A DNA stretch of 64,000 nt from Akkermansia muciniphila (lineage in GTDB: Bacteria > Verrucomicrobiota > Verrucomicrobiia > Limisphaerales > BJHT01). The notes beneath the pieces are model-generated. The model made no database searches, was not told the DNA's origin, and saw only the letters and a program-made list of their open reading frames with translations. The position numbers and the translations under genes were made by a program. How positions within the stretch are numbered: the stretch's first letter is position 1; the number at the start of each line of letters is the position of its first letter. The stretch is taken from contig CAMAUZ010000023.1 of assembly GCA_945861535.1 (NCBI GenBank), forward strand, positions 1 through 64,000, read 5' to 3'. This document shows, piece by piece, positions 15,536 through 23,558 of the stretch.

Positions 15536-15700
15536 TTGGAAAAAGCGGTCGGAACCACGAAAGACAGGAAAGGAGCAGGGCTGGCGGAATCACGGGTTGT
15601 CATCTGGCGGGTGAATTATTCGGATGGCGAGCCACCACGATTCCGCCCTTTTTTCGGGCTTTTCGTGTCTTTCGTGGTGCAACCCGACTGCCGTTTCCAA
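15536..15700. repeat. family B inverted-repeat element, copy 1
   Basis: Ends carry GGAACCACGAAAGACAGG (from 15551) and TTTCGTGTCTTTCGTGG (from 15660), which are inverted relative to each other. Outside them lie CTTGGAAAAAGC and GCCGTTTCCAAG. The middle shares GGGCTGGCGGAATC and TCATCTGGCGGGTGA with the reverse complement of copy 3 (47613-47799). About 165 bases, non-coding. Confidence 0.75.
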
Positions 15701-15702
15701 GT

Positions 15703-16092
15703 TCACTGCGGCAGCCAGTAGATCAGTGCGACCTGCGCGGCGGTGAGGGCGGCGAGGGCGAGCCAGGTAAGCCCTTCGCGCCACGCGAGCCGAATCTGCT
15801 CCGCTTTGGCGAGCCAGAACTGGAGCTTCACCGCGCCAAACTCGATGAGGTCGCCATTGCGCAGCAGGGTCTCGGTGACGGGCTGGCCGTTGACGGTGGC
15901 GCGGGCGTCAGGCTGGAGCACGAGGCGGAAGCCGTCAGGGAATTTCAGGTCGAGGCGCAGATGATTTTCCCAGACGCCGGGGTCTTCGAGCCGCAACTGG
16001 GACGCGGCGGAACGGCCGACGGTGAGGGGGAAATCGCGAGCAGTATGAGAACTGCCCGCGCGGCTGCCGGAGAGGACTTTGAGCAGCACCAT
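15703..16092 (-). CDS. FHA-domain protein with C-terminal membrane anchor
   Basis: A 129-residue protein. Residues 5-90 resemble a forkhead-associated domain: FPLTVGRSAASQLRLEDPGVWENHLRL carries the GR and xxH features, followed by VNGQPVTETLLRNGDLIEFG (written in two parts of the same fold). FHA domains bind phosphothreonine peptides. The last 25 residues form one membrane helix (WLALAALTAAQVALIYWL). It lies directly behind the export lipoprotein gene, 3 bases downstream, so it is probably part of the exopolysaccharide cluster and may sense phosphorylation there. Its end abuts the family B repeat. Confidence 0.75.
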   Translation of the reverse strand: MVLLKVLSGSRAGSSHTARDFPLTVGRSAASQLRLEDPGVWENHLRLDLKFPDGFRLVLQPDARATVNGQPVTETLLRNGDLIEFGAVKLQFWLAKAEQIRLAWREGLTWLALAALTAAQVALIYWLPQ

Positions 16093-16095
16093 CGG

Positions 16096-16698
16096 TCAGA
16101 AACGGCGGGGCACGAAGACCTTTTCGCCGGGAAAAACAGGCAGATCGAGTGAGGAATCGGCGAGCGCTTTTTCGCAATCGATGCGCTCGATGGTGCCGTT
16201 GACGCGGGCCAGTTCGACTTTGCGCTTGTTGGCGAAATCGGTGAAGCCACCGGCGGTGGCGATGACTTTAAGCACCGAGAGTTCGCCGGAATAAATGTAG
16301 CGGTTGGGCAGTTTGACCTCGCCCGAGGCGAAGACGAAGCGATCTTCGGTCTTCACGTTGACAGTCATGCGCAGGTAATACAGGGGCACGTAGAGCTTGC
16401 GGATGTCGTCCTGAAGCTGGCGCTTGGTCTTGCCCGCGGCCTTGGTTTTGAGATCGAGGTGGACGGTGATCTCACCGTCGTCAGGGATGATGTGCTCGGA
16501 CTGGATGGGGCCGTTGGGAATATCGGTGAGCGTGATGGTGACCTTGTCGCCGACGCGGAGGTTGTCGGACGAACCGCGGAGTGCGCCGGTTTGGGCGACG
16601 GCGGAGTTTTTGGGCGCGGTGCCGTTTTCACAGCCGGCGGGGAGGAAAGCGAGGAGGCAGGCGACGAGGGCGAGCGGGCGCGTGAAAAAGCTCTTCAT
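16096..16698 (-). CDS. polysaccharide export lipoprotein (Wza/BexD-like)
   Basis: A 200-residue protein with a lipoprotein signal peptide (lipobox LPAGC at about 20-24). The segment LRVGDKVTITLTDIP and the following beta strands are the polysaccharide biosynthesis/export domain. A soluble ligand-binding beta-grasp segment follows: FASGEVKLPNRYIYSGELSV, then ATAGGFTDFA. Members form the outer-membrane channel for capsule or exopolysaccharide. It is 37 bases behind the Wzz/tyrosine-kinase gene and 3 before the FHA gene, forming one operon. The length is short for Wza (about 360) but normal for the small export subfamily. Confidence 0.88.
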   Translation of the reverse strand: MKSFFTRPLALVACLLAFLPAGCENGTAPKNSAVAQTGALRGSSDNLRVGDKVTITLTDIPNGPIQSEHIIPDDGEITVHLDLKTKAAGKTKRQLQDDIRKLYVPLYYLRMTVNVKTEDRFVFASGEVKLPNRYIYSGELSVLKVIATAGGFTDFANKRKVELARVNGTIERIDCEKALADSSLDLPVFPGEKVFVPRRF

Positions 16699-16735
16699 GG
16701 GGGGCGATGTTACGGAAGCGACCGGGGCCGCTCCA

Positions 16736-18901
16736 TCAATATTTTTGGTTCAACTCGGCGGCGGGTTTTTCGGCCAGGGCGCCCTTGGTCGCGCGTTTGG
16801 CAACGACGGGGGCCTCGGGCTGGTTCTCGGACGTGTATTGGTAGCCGCTGTAGTAATAATAGTAGGAATCCTGGGCGATGTTGATGTTGTTGAGGACCGC
16901 GCCCATGAGGTTGCCGCCGACTTTTTCGATGGTCTGTTTGGCGCGCACGCTCATCGCCTGCGGGTACTTGCGGAACTGGACGACGAGCATCGCGAGGTCC
17001 ATCTGGCTGACGAGGATCGAGGCGTCGCTGACGCCCATGATCGGCGGTGAATCGAAGAAGACGAAGTCGTAGCGGCGCTTCATTTCATCAATGAACTCGC
17101 GCATCTGCGGCGAGTTGAGAATGCCGAGGGAGCTGCTCTGGAGCCGGCCGCTGGGGAGGAAATGCAGGTTCGGAATCGAGGTCGTCTGCACGGCTTCCTC
17201 GATCGAGCATTGCTTGAGCAGGACGTTGGTAACTCCGATCGAGTTGGAAACGTTGAGCCGTTTGTGGAGGCTGGGACGGCGGAGGTCCATGTCCACGAGC
17301 AGGACCTTGTGGCCGTTGTGGGCGAAGATGACCGCGAGGTTGAGAACGGTGGTGGTCTTCCCTTCGCCCACGCCGCTGCTGACGACGATGAGGCTGTTGG
17401 CCTTGGGGTCTTTGCGCGCGAACATCAGGTTGGTGCGCAGGACGCGATAGGCCTCGGCGTGCGGACTGTCCACGCCCTCGTCAAGGAGCGAGCCGACATT
17501 CTGCGGGATGACGCCCAGCACGGAGGTCTGCAAGGCCTGCTCAACGTCGTCGATGGTCTTCACGCTGGTGTCGAGGTACTCGATGAAGAACGCGAGGCCG
17601 ACGCCCATGATCATGCCCACGATCACGCCGAGGGCGATGTTGAGGGGGATGTTGGGGCGGGAGGCTTTGGCGGGAATTTCCGCCGGATCGGTGATCTCGA
17701 CCATCGAGGTCCGCGGCATGGCCATCTCGATGTCTTCCTGTTGAATCTTGAGCTTGAGGGTGTCACGCATCCGTTCCAAATGCTCCACTTCGCGGACCGC
17801 GTTGAGGTAGGTGCGCATTTTTTCGGCGGATTCGCGATCTTTGACCTTGGCCTCCTCGACGGCGCGGGTGAGTTCGTCGTCGCGAGCTCGGGCGGCCGCC
17901 AGGTCGGCGTCTTTGCCACGCAGGATGCCGTCCACCCGGTCGGCGACCTGGGTGGTGATTTTTTCGAGCAGGGAATTGACGCGGATCACCTCGGGATGTT
18001 GCGCCCCGAGATCCTTGCTCTTCGCGGTGAGTTCCTGAACGGTCAGGGTCTGCTTTTGGAGCAGGGTGGCGAGCAGTTCATCCGGGAACACGGTCATGAT
18101 GACCTCTTTGATTTCGTTGCGCGGAATCCTTTTGAGGGCGGCCAATTTGGTGTCTTTTTCGATGAACTCGAGATGCGCCGTGTTCCGCAGGGCATCGAGA
18201 TGCCGCAGGGTTTCGGTGGACAGGTTTTGGGTCATGCTCGCACCCTCGGGCGAGACGACAGTAATCCCGGTGGCCTTGCGGATGGTTTCGACGGCTTGCT
18301 GCTTTTCGCGAACTTTTTTCTCTTGGGACTCCAGCTTTTCCTCGAGCATCTTGATGCCGCCGACGGACATGTTGCGCTTGGAGTTGAGCCGGTTGTCGCG
18401 GTACACCTCGGCGATTTTCTGGGCGATCTCCTTGGCTTCGGCGGGCATTTCACTGAAGACGCGGATTTCAATGAGGCTGGTGTTGCGCACCTGGCGCAGG
18501 TCGAGGCGTTTGGTCAGCACGCCGTAGGCCTCGGTCTCCAGCAACGGAACTGGCGAACCGTACCGCTGCGCCCATTTTTCCTTCAGCCCCAGTTCGTTGA
18601 TGACCGGGTAAATGACCGCGGTGGATTGCAGTCGCTCGAATTGGGTGAGAACGAAGAAGGGATCGTAGTTCTGACCGCCGCGGTTGCCATTGAACAACTC
18701 CATGTCCGAAACATCCTTCTGCACGTCGATGCGGACCGAACTCATGTACGTCTTGGGCAGGACGTAGGTGACGGCCGTGGTGGTGATGACCACGAGGAGG
18801 AAGACGGTGAGGATGACCATCTTCCGGATGCGGATGATCCGCCAGTAATCCAGAAAGTGGAGTTTGGTCTCGGGTTGGTTGTTGATTGCTTCGGCTTCCA
18901 T
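16736..18901 (-). CDS. Wzz/BY-kinase polysaccharide co-polymerase and tyrosine autokinase
   Basis: A 721-residue inner-membrane protein. An N-terminal Wzz domain has one membrane helix near residue 30 (MVILTVFLLVVITTTAV) and a second near 430-450, with a long periplasmic coiled-coil region between. The cytoplasmic C-terminus is a bacterial tyrosine kinase: Walker A SSGVGEGKTTT around 507-517, Walker A' LLVDMDLRRPS and Walker B FVFFDSPP, ending in a tyrosine cluster (SYYYYYSGYQY) for autophosphorylation. Such proteins set chain length and export of exopolysaccharide. A GTG at 18928 would add nine residues; the ATG at 18901 looks better. Confidence 0.92.
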   Translation of the reverse strand: MEAEAINNQPETKLHFLDYWRIIRIRKMVILTVFLLVVITTTAVTYVLPKTYMSSVRIDVQKDVSDMELFNGNRGGQNYDPFFVLTQFERLQSTAVIYPVINELGLKEKWAQRYGSPVPLLETEAYGVLTKRLDLRQVRNTSLIEIRVFSEMPAEAKEIAQKIAEVYRDNRLNSKRNMSVGGIKMLEEKLESQEKKVREKQQAVETIRKATGITVVSPEGASMTQNLSTETLRHLDALRNTAHLEFIEKDTKLAALKRIPRNEIKEVIMTVFPDELLATLLQKQTLTVQELTAKSKDLGAQHPEVIRVNSLLEKITTQVADRVDGILRGKDADLAAARARDDELTRAVEEAKVKDRESAEKMRTYLNAVREVEHLERMRDTLKLKIQQEDIEMAMPRTSMVEITDPAEIPAKASRPNIPLNIALGVIVGMIMGVGLAFFIEYLDTSVKTIDDVEQALQTSVLGVIPQNVGSLLDEGVDSPHAEAYRVLRTNLMFARKDPKANSLIVVSSGVGEGKTTTVLNLAVIFAHNGHKVLLVDMDLRRPSLHKRLNVSNSIGVTNVLLKQCSIEEAVQTTSIPNLHFLPSGRLQSSSLGILNSPQMREFIDEMKRRYDFVFFDSPPIMGVSDASILVSQMDLAMLVVQFRKYPQAMSVRAKQTIEKVGGNLMGAVLNNINIAQDSYYYYYSGYQYTSENQPEAPVVAKRATKGALAEKPAAELNQKY

Positions 18902-18984
18902 ACTCAAAAAAACAGGAAGGCCAGACACTTGGCTGGCCCCCCTTGATGTTTCATCCCACCGACCAATGAATCAATACGGCGCAA

Positions 18985-20214
18985 TCAGTAGGACGCCCGG
19001 ATACCGAGATAAAGGCGGTTGCGGCTGTAGGAGCGGTTCCCAATGTCGGAATCCAGACGGTCGAAGTTATAACCCAACTCCGTCGAGAGCCGGTTCTTGA
19101 TCACCTCGTAACTGAGATTCGCTCCAGCCATGAGCAGGCTTTCACTCTTGTCGTTGGACTGCCCCTGGTTGAAGGCCGACATCTGCGCCTGACCCAGCAA
19201 ACTCGCGGTCAACCGCGGGGTCACCTTGTGGCTCCACTTTCCGAAGAGCGCGGTGCTCTCGGCATCCAAGGTGCCGACCGAGACGTCCGTGGCGTTGCGG
19301 GCGTGCCTGAGGCCGAGCATCACCGTGGACCCCGCCAGATACTCCCAGGTCGCACTGACATCGACATACGGGCTGACATTGCTGCGCGAGGGAATGGCCT
19401 TGGAATACTCGGCGTATTGGACACCCACCCGACCCGTGGTCTTAAGCTGGCGAGTCACAAGGTGTTCGGCTCCCACGAAGCCGTAATGCGACGTGTTGTC
19501 GCGCGTGCTGGCGGGCACAAAACCGCGGACATCATGCGAAATCAATTCGTTGGACGTCATATCGACGATCCCGAACTGGTAGCCGACCAACGCCGTGGTG
19601 CTCTGCGTGGCATTCCACCGCAAATTGGCGCCCGCCAGATGCTCCACCCGGTCGAGCAAGGCCGAGAACCGGTCCTGCCCGGTTTGCTGGAAATCGTAGA
19701 AGGTGTTGTTGTAGCTCACGTCGTACCCAAAGGTTGGATTGAGTTCGCCGCCGAAGATGGCGTTGGCCACGTTGCGGATATTGTTGCCATTGCTGCGGAA
19801 GGGCAGCCCGCCCAGCCCGAGCGCCGGTTCCTGGGAAACGACGAAGTTGTCGCTCACTTCCAAGCGATAGCGCTCGGGAAACTGATGTACCAGTTTCAGG
19901 CTCAGATCGTGGGAATGGTCGGCGCTAGGAACATTACGGCTGGCGCGGTCCTCGAAATACCGCATTCCATACTTGTAACCGGCGGTGATCACGGTCGGAT
20001 CAAACGCCAGCCGGTAACTTATCGACGGGCTGACCTCGAACCCGAAGCTGTGCAGCTTCCCGCCAAACGCGTTATTGTTCGCCGTCGTGTAGTTGTCGTC
20101 ATAAAATCCGCGCAACGACGCGGAGACATTCCAAGGTTTGTCTTGGGCCGGAGCCTCGGGTGCCACGGCCGCCCCGACTGCCAGTACCGCCATTGAGCTG
20201 AGAACCTTTTTCAT
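18985..20214 (-). CDS. outer-membrane beta-barrel protein of the exopolysaccharide cluster
   Basis: A 409-residue secreted protein. A signal peptide (MKKVLSSMAVLAVGAAVAPEA) is followed by alternating amphipathic beta strands throughout and a terminal strand ending in Tyr (LYLGIRASY), the typical closing signal for BamA-mediated insertion. Similar barrels accompany Wzz/Wza-type export genes in Planctomycetes and Verrucomicrobia and may form the outer-membrane pore. It is first in the minus-strand group, 84 bases ahead of the BY-kinase gene. The function as a pore is inferred from fold and neighbourhood. Confidence 0.75.
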   Translation of the reverse strand: MKKVLSSMAVLAVGAAVAPEAPAQDKPWNVSASLRGFYDDNYTTANNNAFGGKLHSFGFEVSPSISYRLAFDPTVITAGYKYGMRYFEDRASRNVPSADHSHDLSLKLVHQFPERYRLEVSDNFVVSQEPALGLGGLPFRSNGNNIRNVANAIFGGELNPTFGYDVSYNNTFYDFQQTGQDRFSALLDRVEHLAGANLRWNATQSTTALVGYQFGIVDMTSNELISHDVRGFVPASTRDNTSHYGFVGAEHLVTRQLKTTGRVGVQYAEYSKAIPSRSNVSPYVDVSATWEYLAGSTVMLGLRHARNATDVSVGTLDAESTALFGKWSHKVTPRLTASLLGQAQMSAFNQGQSNDKSESLLMAGANLSYEVIKNRLSTELGYNFDRLDSDIGNRSYSRNRLYLGIRASY

Positions 20215-21156
20215 AGCTGGGTATCAATTAACTGTTCCTGTGCGTCGCCATTGAACGAGAAAACGCCGCTGTTTTAGGTTCCTGTTCTGCGGAAGTCAAC
20301 CGATTTGGCGGCAAGCGCATCGCCGATAATTTTAAGAGCACCCCTGGTTGCCGGCATTGGGCCTGCCAGGCGGTGGCCCGGCGATGGCGGCAGCGGTGGC
20401 GAAGGTGATTGACCCGGTGCGGGACGCGCACCCGGCGGGCGTTTTCGCCAGTTGCAGCGAGTGATCGCGGGGCCCGGCGCGGCTCGATCTCATCGGCGAG
20501 GTCCGGCGCCGGGGCGGCAACTGGCGGCACCCGCACGGTTCGCATTCGAACCACAAGCTGCGCGCGGTCATGTCCTTGAGCGTCCGGCCGACGACGCAGC
20601 CAAAGCCAGGTCGAAATGGAAATCTTTCCGCCGCGCAACGTCCGGCATTTTTTGCGCGAGCGCGGACGCCGCCGCTCCGGCACCTCGATCCGGCAGGCCG
20701 ACGGGCGCGGCACCCGCGTTTGAACCGGGCGGCGAGTTTCAACTTTACTATGAGCGTGGAACTACTGAGTCTCCGCCGGGCATCGGGCAAAGACGCGATG
20801 CCTTTTTTGCCGCAAAAATCGGCCCAAAACGAACGAAATCCGGTCGGTTAATAACTTGTGGATAACAGATAATATCTTCTCCTCGCCCGGCGGGGGGGCT
20901 TTCTCTACAACAGTCGGCACCGTTCCGCGCTTCTCGTTCTTATCTGATATTTCGTCGGCCCAAGTCGGGCCGTAAACCAAAGTCGTAACCGATTGTCCAT
21001 GAGGCGGTTGTTCTTCTGGTTTGAAATTTAAGCGAGTGGATCTGACGTCAGAGCGGCGACGGGCGGGTGCGACCTAAAGCGGTGGCGGATGGCGGGCTGG
21101 GTCGGTAAACGAATTGTTACAAACGAGTTACGCAGGCCGGTGAATAAGCGGGCAAA
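20215..21156. other. non-coding region upstream of dnaA, weak oriC candidate
   Basis: No frame here looks like a gene. The right part (20840-20885) is the most AT-rich section and holds a perfect DnaA box, TGTGGATAA at 20857-20865 (reverse of TTATCCACA). Degenerate boxes nearby have three or more mismatches. Being between a minus-strand gene and dnaA it carries both promoters. One box alone does not establish an origin. Confidence 0.4.
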
Positions 21157-21180
21157 TTGACGGTGAAAGTATTTGGCGAA

Positions 21181-22551
21181 ATGGAACTTCCGTTGGAAAA
21201 AATTTGGGACACGGCGCAGCACCAATTGCGCACGATGCTCAGCCCGGACATTTACAAACTCTGGTTCGCGCCGTTGCGGATCGGCGCGATGGCGGGCGAC
21301 GCCGTTTCGGTGTACGTGAACGATGATTTTTGCCGGGTCTGGCTGACCGACAATTATTCGAGCCTCTTGCAGGACGTGCTGATGCTCGCGTCGGGTCAGG
21401 AGTTGCGGGTGAAATTCGTGGTCGATGCCACCAAGACCAACGGCCATGTCCCCGTGCCCGCCGCCGCTGCGACGAATGGAAAGCCCAAGGAAGTCTCCAG
21501 CGTGGTCGATCAGGAATTTGCCGCGGGCGAGCCGCTCTTCAATCCGAAGAGCGTCTTCGACACGTTTGTCGTCGGCGCGAACAACCAGTTCGCCCACGGC
21601 GCGGCGATGGCCGTCGCGCAATCGCCCGGCAAATCGTACAATCCGCTCTTCATTTACGGCGGTGTCGGCCTGGGCAAAACGCATCTGCTCCACGCCATCG
21701 GCAACTATGTCGTGGCGCACAAGAAGGGCGCGCGGGTCGCCTACGTGTCCTCCGAAAAATTCACCAACGAGTTCATCGACGGCATCCAGAACAACCAGCT
21801 CGTCCGCTTCCGCAAAAAATACCGGCACACCGACGTGTTGCTCATCGACGACATCCAGTTCCTCGCCGGCAAGGAACGGATCCAGGAGGAATTCTTCCAC
21901 ACGTTCAACGCGCTGCACGAGGGCCACAAACAGATCGTGATGACGTGCGACCGGCCGGCCAGCGAGATTCAGAATCTCGAGCATCGCCTGGTCTCGCGCT
22001 TTGAGTGGGGCCTGGTCACCGACCTGCAACCGCCGGATGTCGAGACGCGCCTGGCGATTCTCCGCCGGAAAGAGAACGTGATGGGCGTGCATCTGTCCGA
22101 GGAAATCATGAACTTCCTCGCCAACCGCATCCGCACGAACATCCGCCGGCTCGAGGGCGCGCTCATCCGCGTGGCGTCCTTCGCCTCGCTCACCGGCAAA
22201 AAGCTGACCATCGAGATTGTTGAGAATCTGCTGCGCGAAGTGCTCAACGAAGAGGGCCGCTACACGATCAACATCGAGTTCATCCAGCGCAAGGTGGCCG
22301 AGCATTTCGACATCCGTCTCGCCGACATGACCAGCAAGCGGCGGCCTGAAAACATCGCCTTCCCACGACAGGTCGCGATGTATCTCTCGCGCCAGCTCAC
22401 CGAAAGCTCGCTCAACACCATCGGCGACGCCTTCGGCGGCCGCGACCACGGCACCGTGCTCCACGCGTGCAAACTGGTGAAGGGCCGCATGGAAGTGGAC
22501 TCGAACGTCCGCCAGCAGGTGAGTTTTCTGGAGAAGCAATTGCAGCGGTAG
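21181..22551 (+). CDS. dnaA: chromosomal replication initiator DnaA
   Basis: A protein of 456 residues from the ATG at 21181. A TTG at 21157 would add eight residues. Domain I begins ELPLEKIWDTAQHQL. The AAA+ domain has Walker A GGVGLGKTHLLHAIGN and Walker B VLLIDDIQFLAGKERIQEEFFH. Domain IV ends with the DnaA signature IGDAFGGRDHGTVLHACK, a helix-turn-helix that binds DnaA boxes. Length is normal for DnaA. The protein opens the origin in an ATP-dependent way. The next genes are a toxin-antitoxin pair rather than dnaN. Confidence 0.97.
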   Translation: MELPLEKIWDTAQHQLRTMLSPDIYKLWFAPLRIGAMAGDAVSVYVNDDFCRVWLTDNYSSLLQDVLMLASGQELRVKFVVDATKTNGHVPVPAAAATNGKPKEVSSVVDQEFAAGEPLFNPKSVFDTFVVGANNQFAHGAAMAVAQSPGKSYNPLFIYGGVGLGKTHLLHAIGNYVVAHKKGARVAYVSSEKFTNEFIDGIQNNQLVRFRKKYRHTDVLLIDDIQFLAGKERIQEEFFHTFNALHEGHKQIVMTCDRPASEIQNLEHRLVSRFEWGLVTDLQPPDVETRLAILRRKENVMGVHLSEEIMNFLANRIRTNIRRLEGALIRVASFASLTGKKLTIEIVENLLREVLNEEGRYTINIEFIQRKVAEHFDIRLADMTSKRRPENIAFPRQVAMYLSRQLTESSLNTIGDAFGGRDHGTVLHACKLVKGRMEVDSNVRQQVSFLEKQLQR

Positions 22552-22754
22552 CGGACCGCCAGCCGTGCTGGAATGCGGCCGTCCCCGGCCGCGGCGGCGT
22601 CGGCCCATGCCGAAGCCGCAGAGATTTTCCACACGCCTGATCGCGCCCCACCCTGCTGCGCCCGGGGACGGGCGCACTCCGCCGCGCCACTCCCCCCAAG
22701 CTCGCCGGCAAACGCGGCTTGCTCTCCTTGCCAAATATGGGCAGACTTGTGCCC

Positions 22755-22976
22755 ATGAAAACACTCTACGTTCCCGTAGCCGAAGGCCGCAGCAATCTGT
22801 GCGAACTCCTGGCCAAGGCGGAGTCCGGTGTCCGCGTGATCTTCACCTCGCATGGCAAACCCAAGGCCGTGCTCTCCGCCTATCGGGACGGTGCCGCACC
22901 TTGGCGCGCCGCTACTCCCGATGACCCGGCGCGCTACGGTGACCTGCAAAAACCGGTGCTGGAGGACTGGCAGTGA
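22755..22976 (+). CDS. Phd/YefM-like antitoxin
   Basis: A protein of 73 residues from the ATG at 22755. The N-terminus (VPVAEGRSNLCELLAKAESG, then VRVIFTSHGKPKAVLS) follows the Phd/YefM fold: a beta strand, the helix that forms the dimer and the hairpin, used for DNA binding. The acidic C-terminus (DDPARYGDLQKPVLEDW) would wrap the toxin. The stop overlaps the GTG start of the PIN gene by 3 bases (GTGA), a typical type II toxin-antitoxin arrangement. In-frame codons extend upstream to 22719, but the ATG at 22755 fits the family. Confidence 0.85.
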   Translation: MKTLYVPVAEGRSNLCELLAKAESGVRVIFTSHGKPKAVLSAYRDGAAPWRAATPDDPARYGDLQKPVLEDWQ

Positions 22977-23362
22977 GAATCTTGGCCGACACAAATCTGT
23001 TCGTCTTTTTCTGCCGCCGGCTGCCGATGCCGCCCAAGGTTGAAGCTGCTCTGAAAACGCCCGCCACCGAGCGGTGCCTCTCGGCCGCCAGCATCATCGA
23101 AGTATTCCGGCTGTGGCAGGCGGGGCGAATCCCGGACAACCCCGATACCTGGCTCGACCTGGCCCTGCCCTCGTGGACGGTGCTGCCCATGACGACCCCG
23201 ATCGCCCGGCAATCCGTCCTGTGGCCGTGGACGCATCGCGATCCGGCGGATCGTATCATCGCCGCCACCGCGCACGTCGAGCGCGTGGAGTTGTGGCACA
23301 CGGACACCGTATTGAAAAAGCTGACCGGATTTCCGCACCGGTACTTTGTGAACGTGGTTTAG
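22973..23362 (+). CDS. PIN-domain toxin (VapC-like)
   Basis: A 129-residue PIN-domain protein starting at GTG 22973. The four acidic residues expected for the metal site are present: Asp in LADTNLF (about 5), Glu in SIIEV (about 42), Asp in the HRDPADRIIAA segment (about 90-93) and a further Asp in HTDTV (about 110). Such proteins are ribonucleases that cut tRNA or rRNA when the antitoxin is lost. The gene overlaps its antitoxin and stands directly downstream of dnaA, suggesting an inserted module. Confidence 0.9.
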   Translation: MRILADTNLFVFFCRRLPMPPKVEAALKTPATERCLSAASIIEVFRLWQAGRIPDNPDTWLDLALPSWTVLPMTTPIARQSVLWPWTHRDPADRIIAATAHVERVELWHTDTVLKKLTGFPHRYFVNVV

Positions 23363-23558
23363 CCCCGGGGGCCGCCGGTGGGTAGAGCGCGTCTGTCCTC
23401 CGCGCGCCGTTCGCGGGTACGTGCGGGGCCGCCGCGCGCTGAGGACAGACGCGCCCTACCACCTCACTTGTCTCGCTCGCTTTCAATCGTACCGGCCGCA
23501 AGGCGCGCTTCGGCCAATCCCCTTGACCCTCCCATCCCCGCTTGGGAGAACCTTCCGC

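Noticed and set aside
17162..18946. 594-codon plus-strand frame
   Set aside because: It lies opposite the Wzz/BY-kinase gene; the translation is Gly/Val/His-rich without motifs.
20332..20790. Minus-strand frame between the beta-barrel and dnaA
   Set aside because: Arg/Pro/Ala/Ser-rich product without family features, in a region that also carries regulatory sequences.
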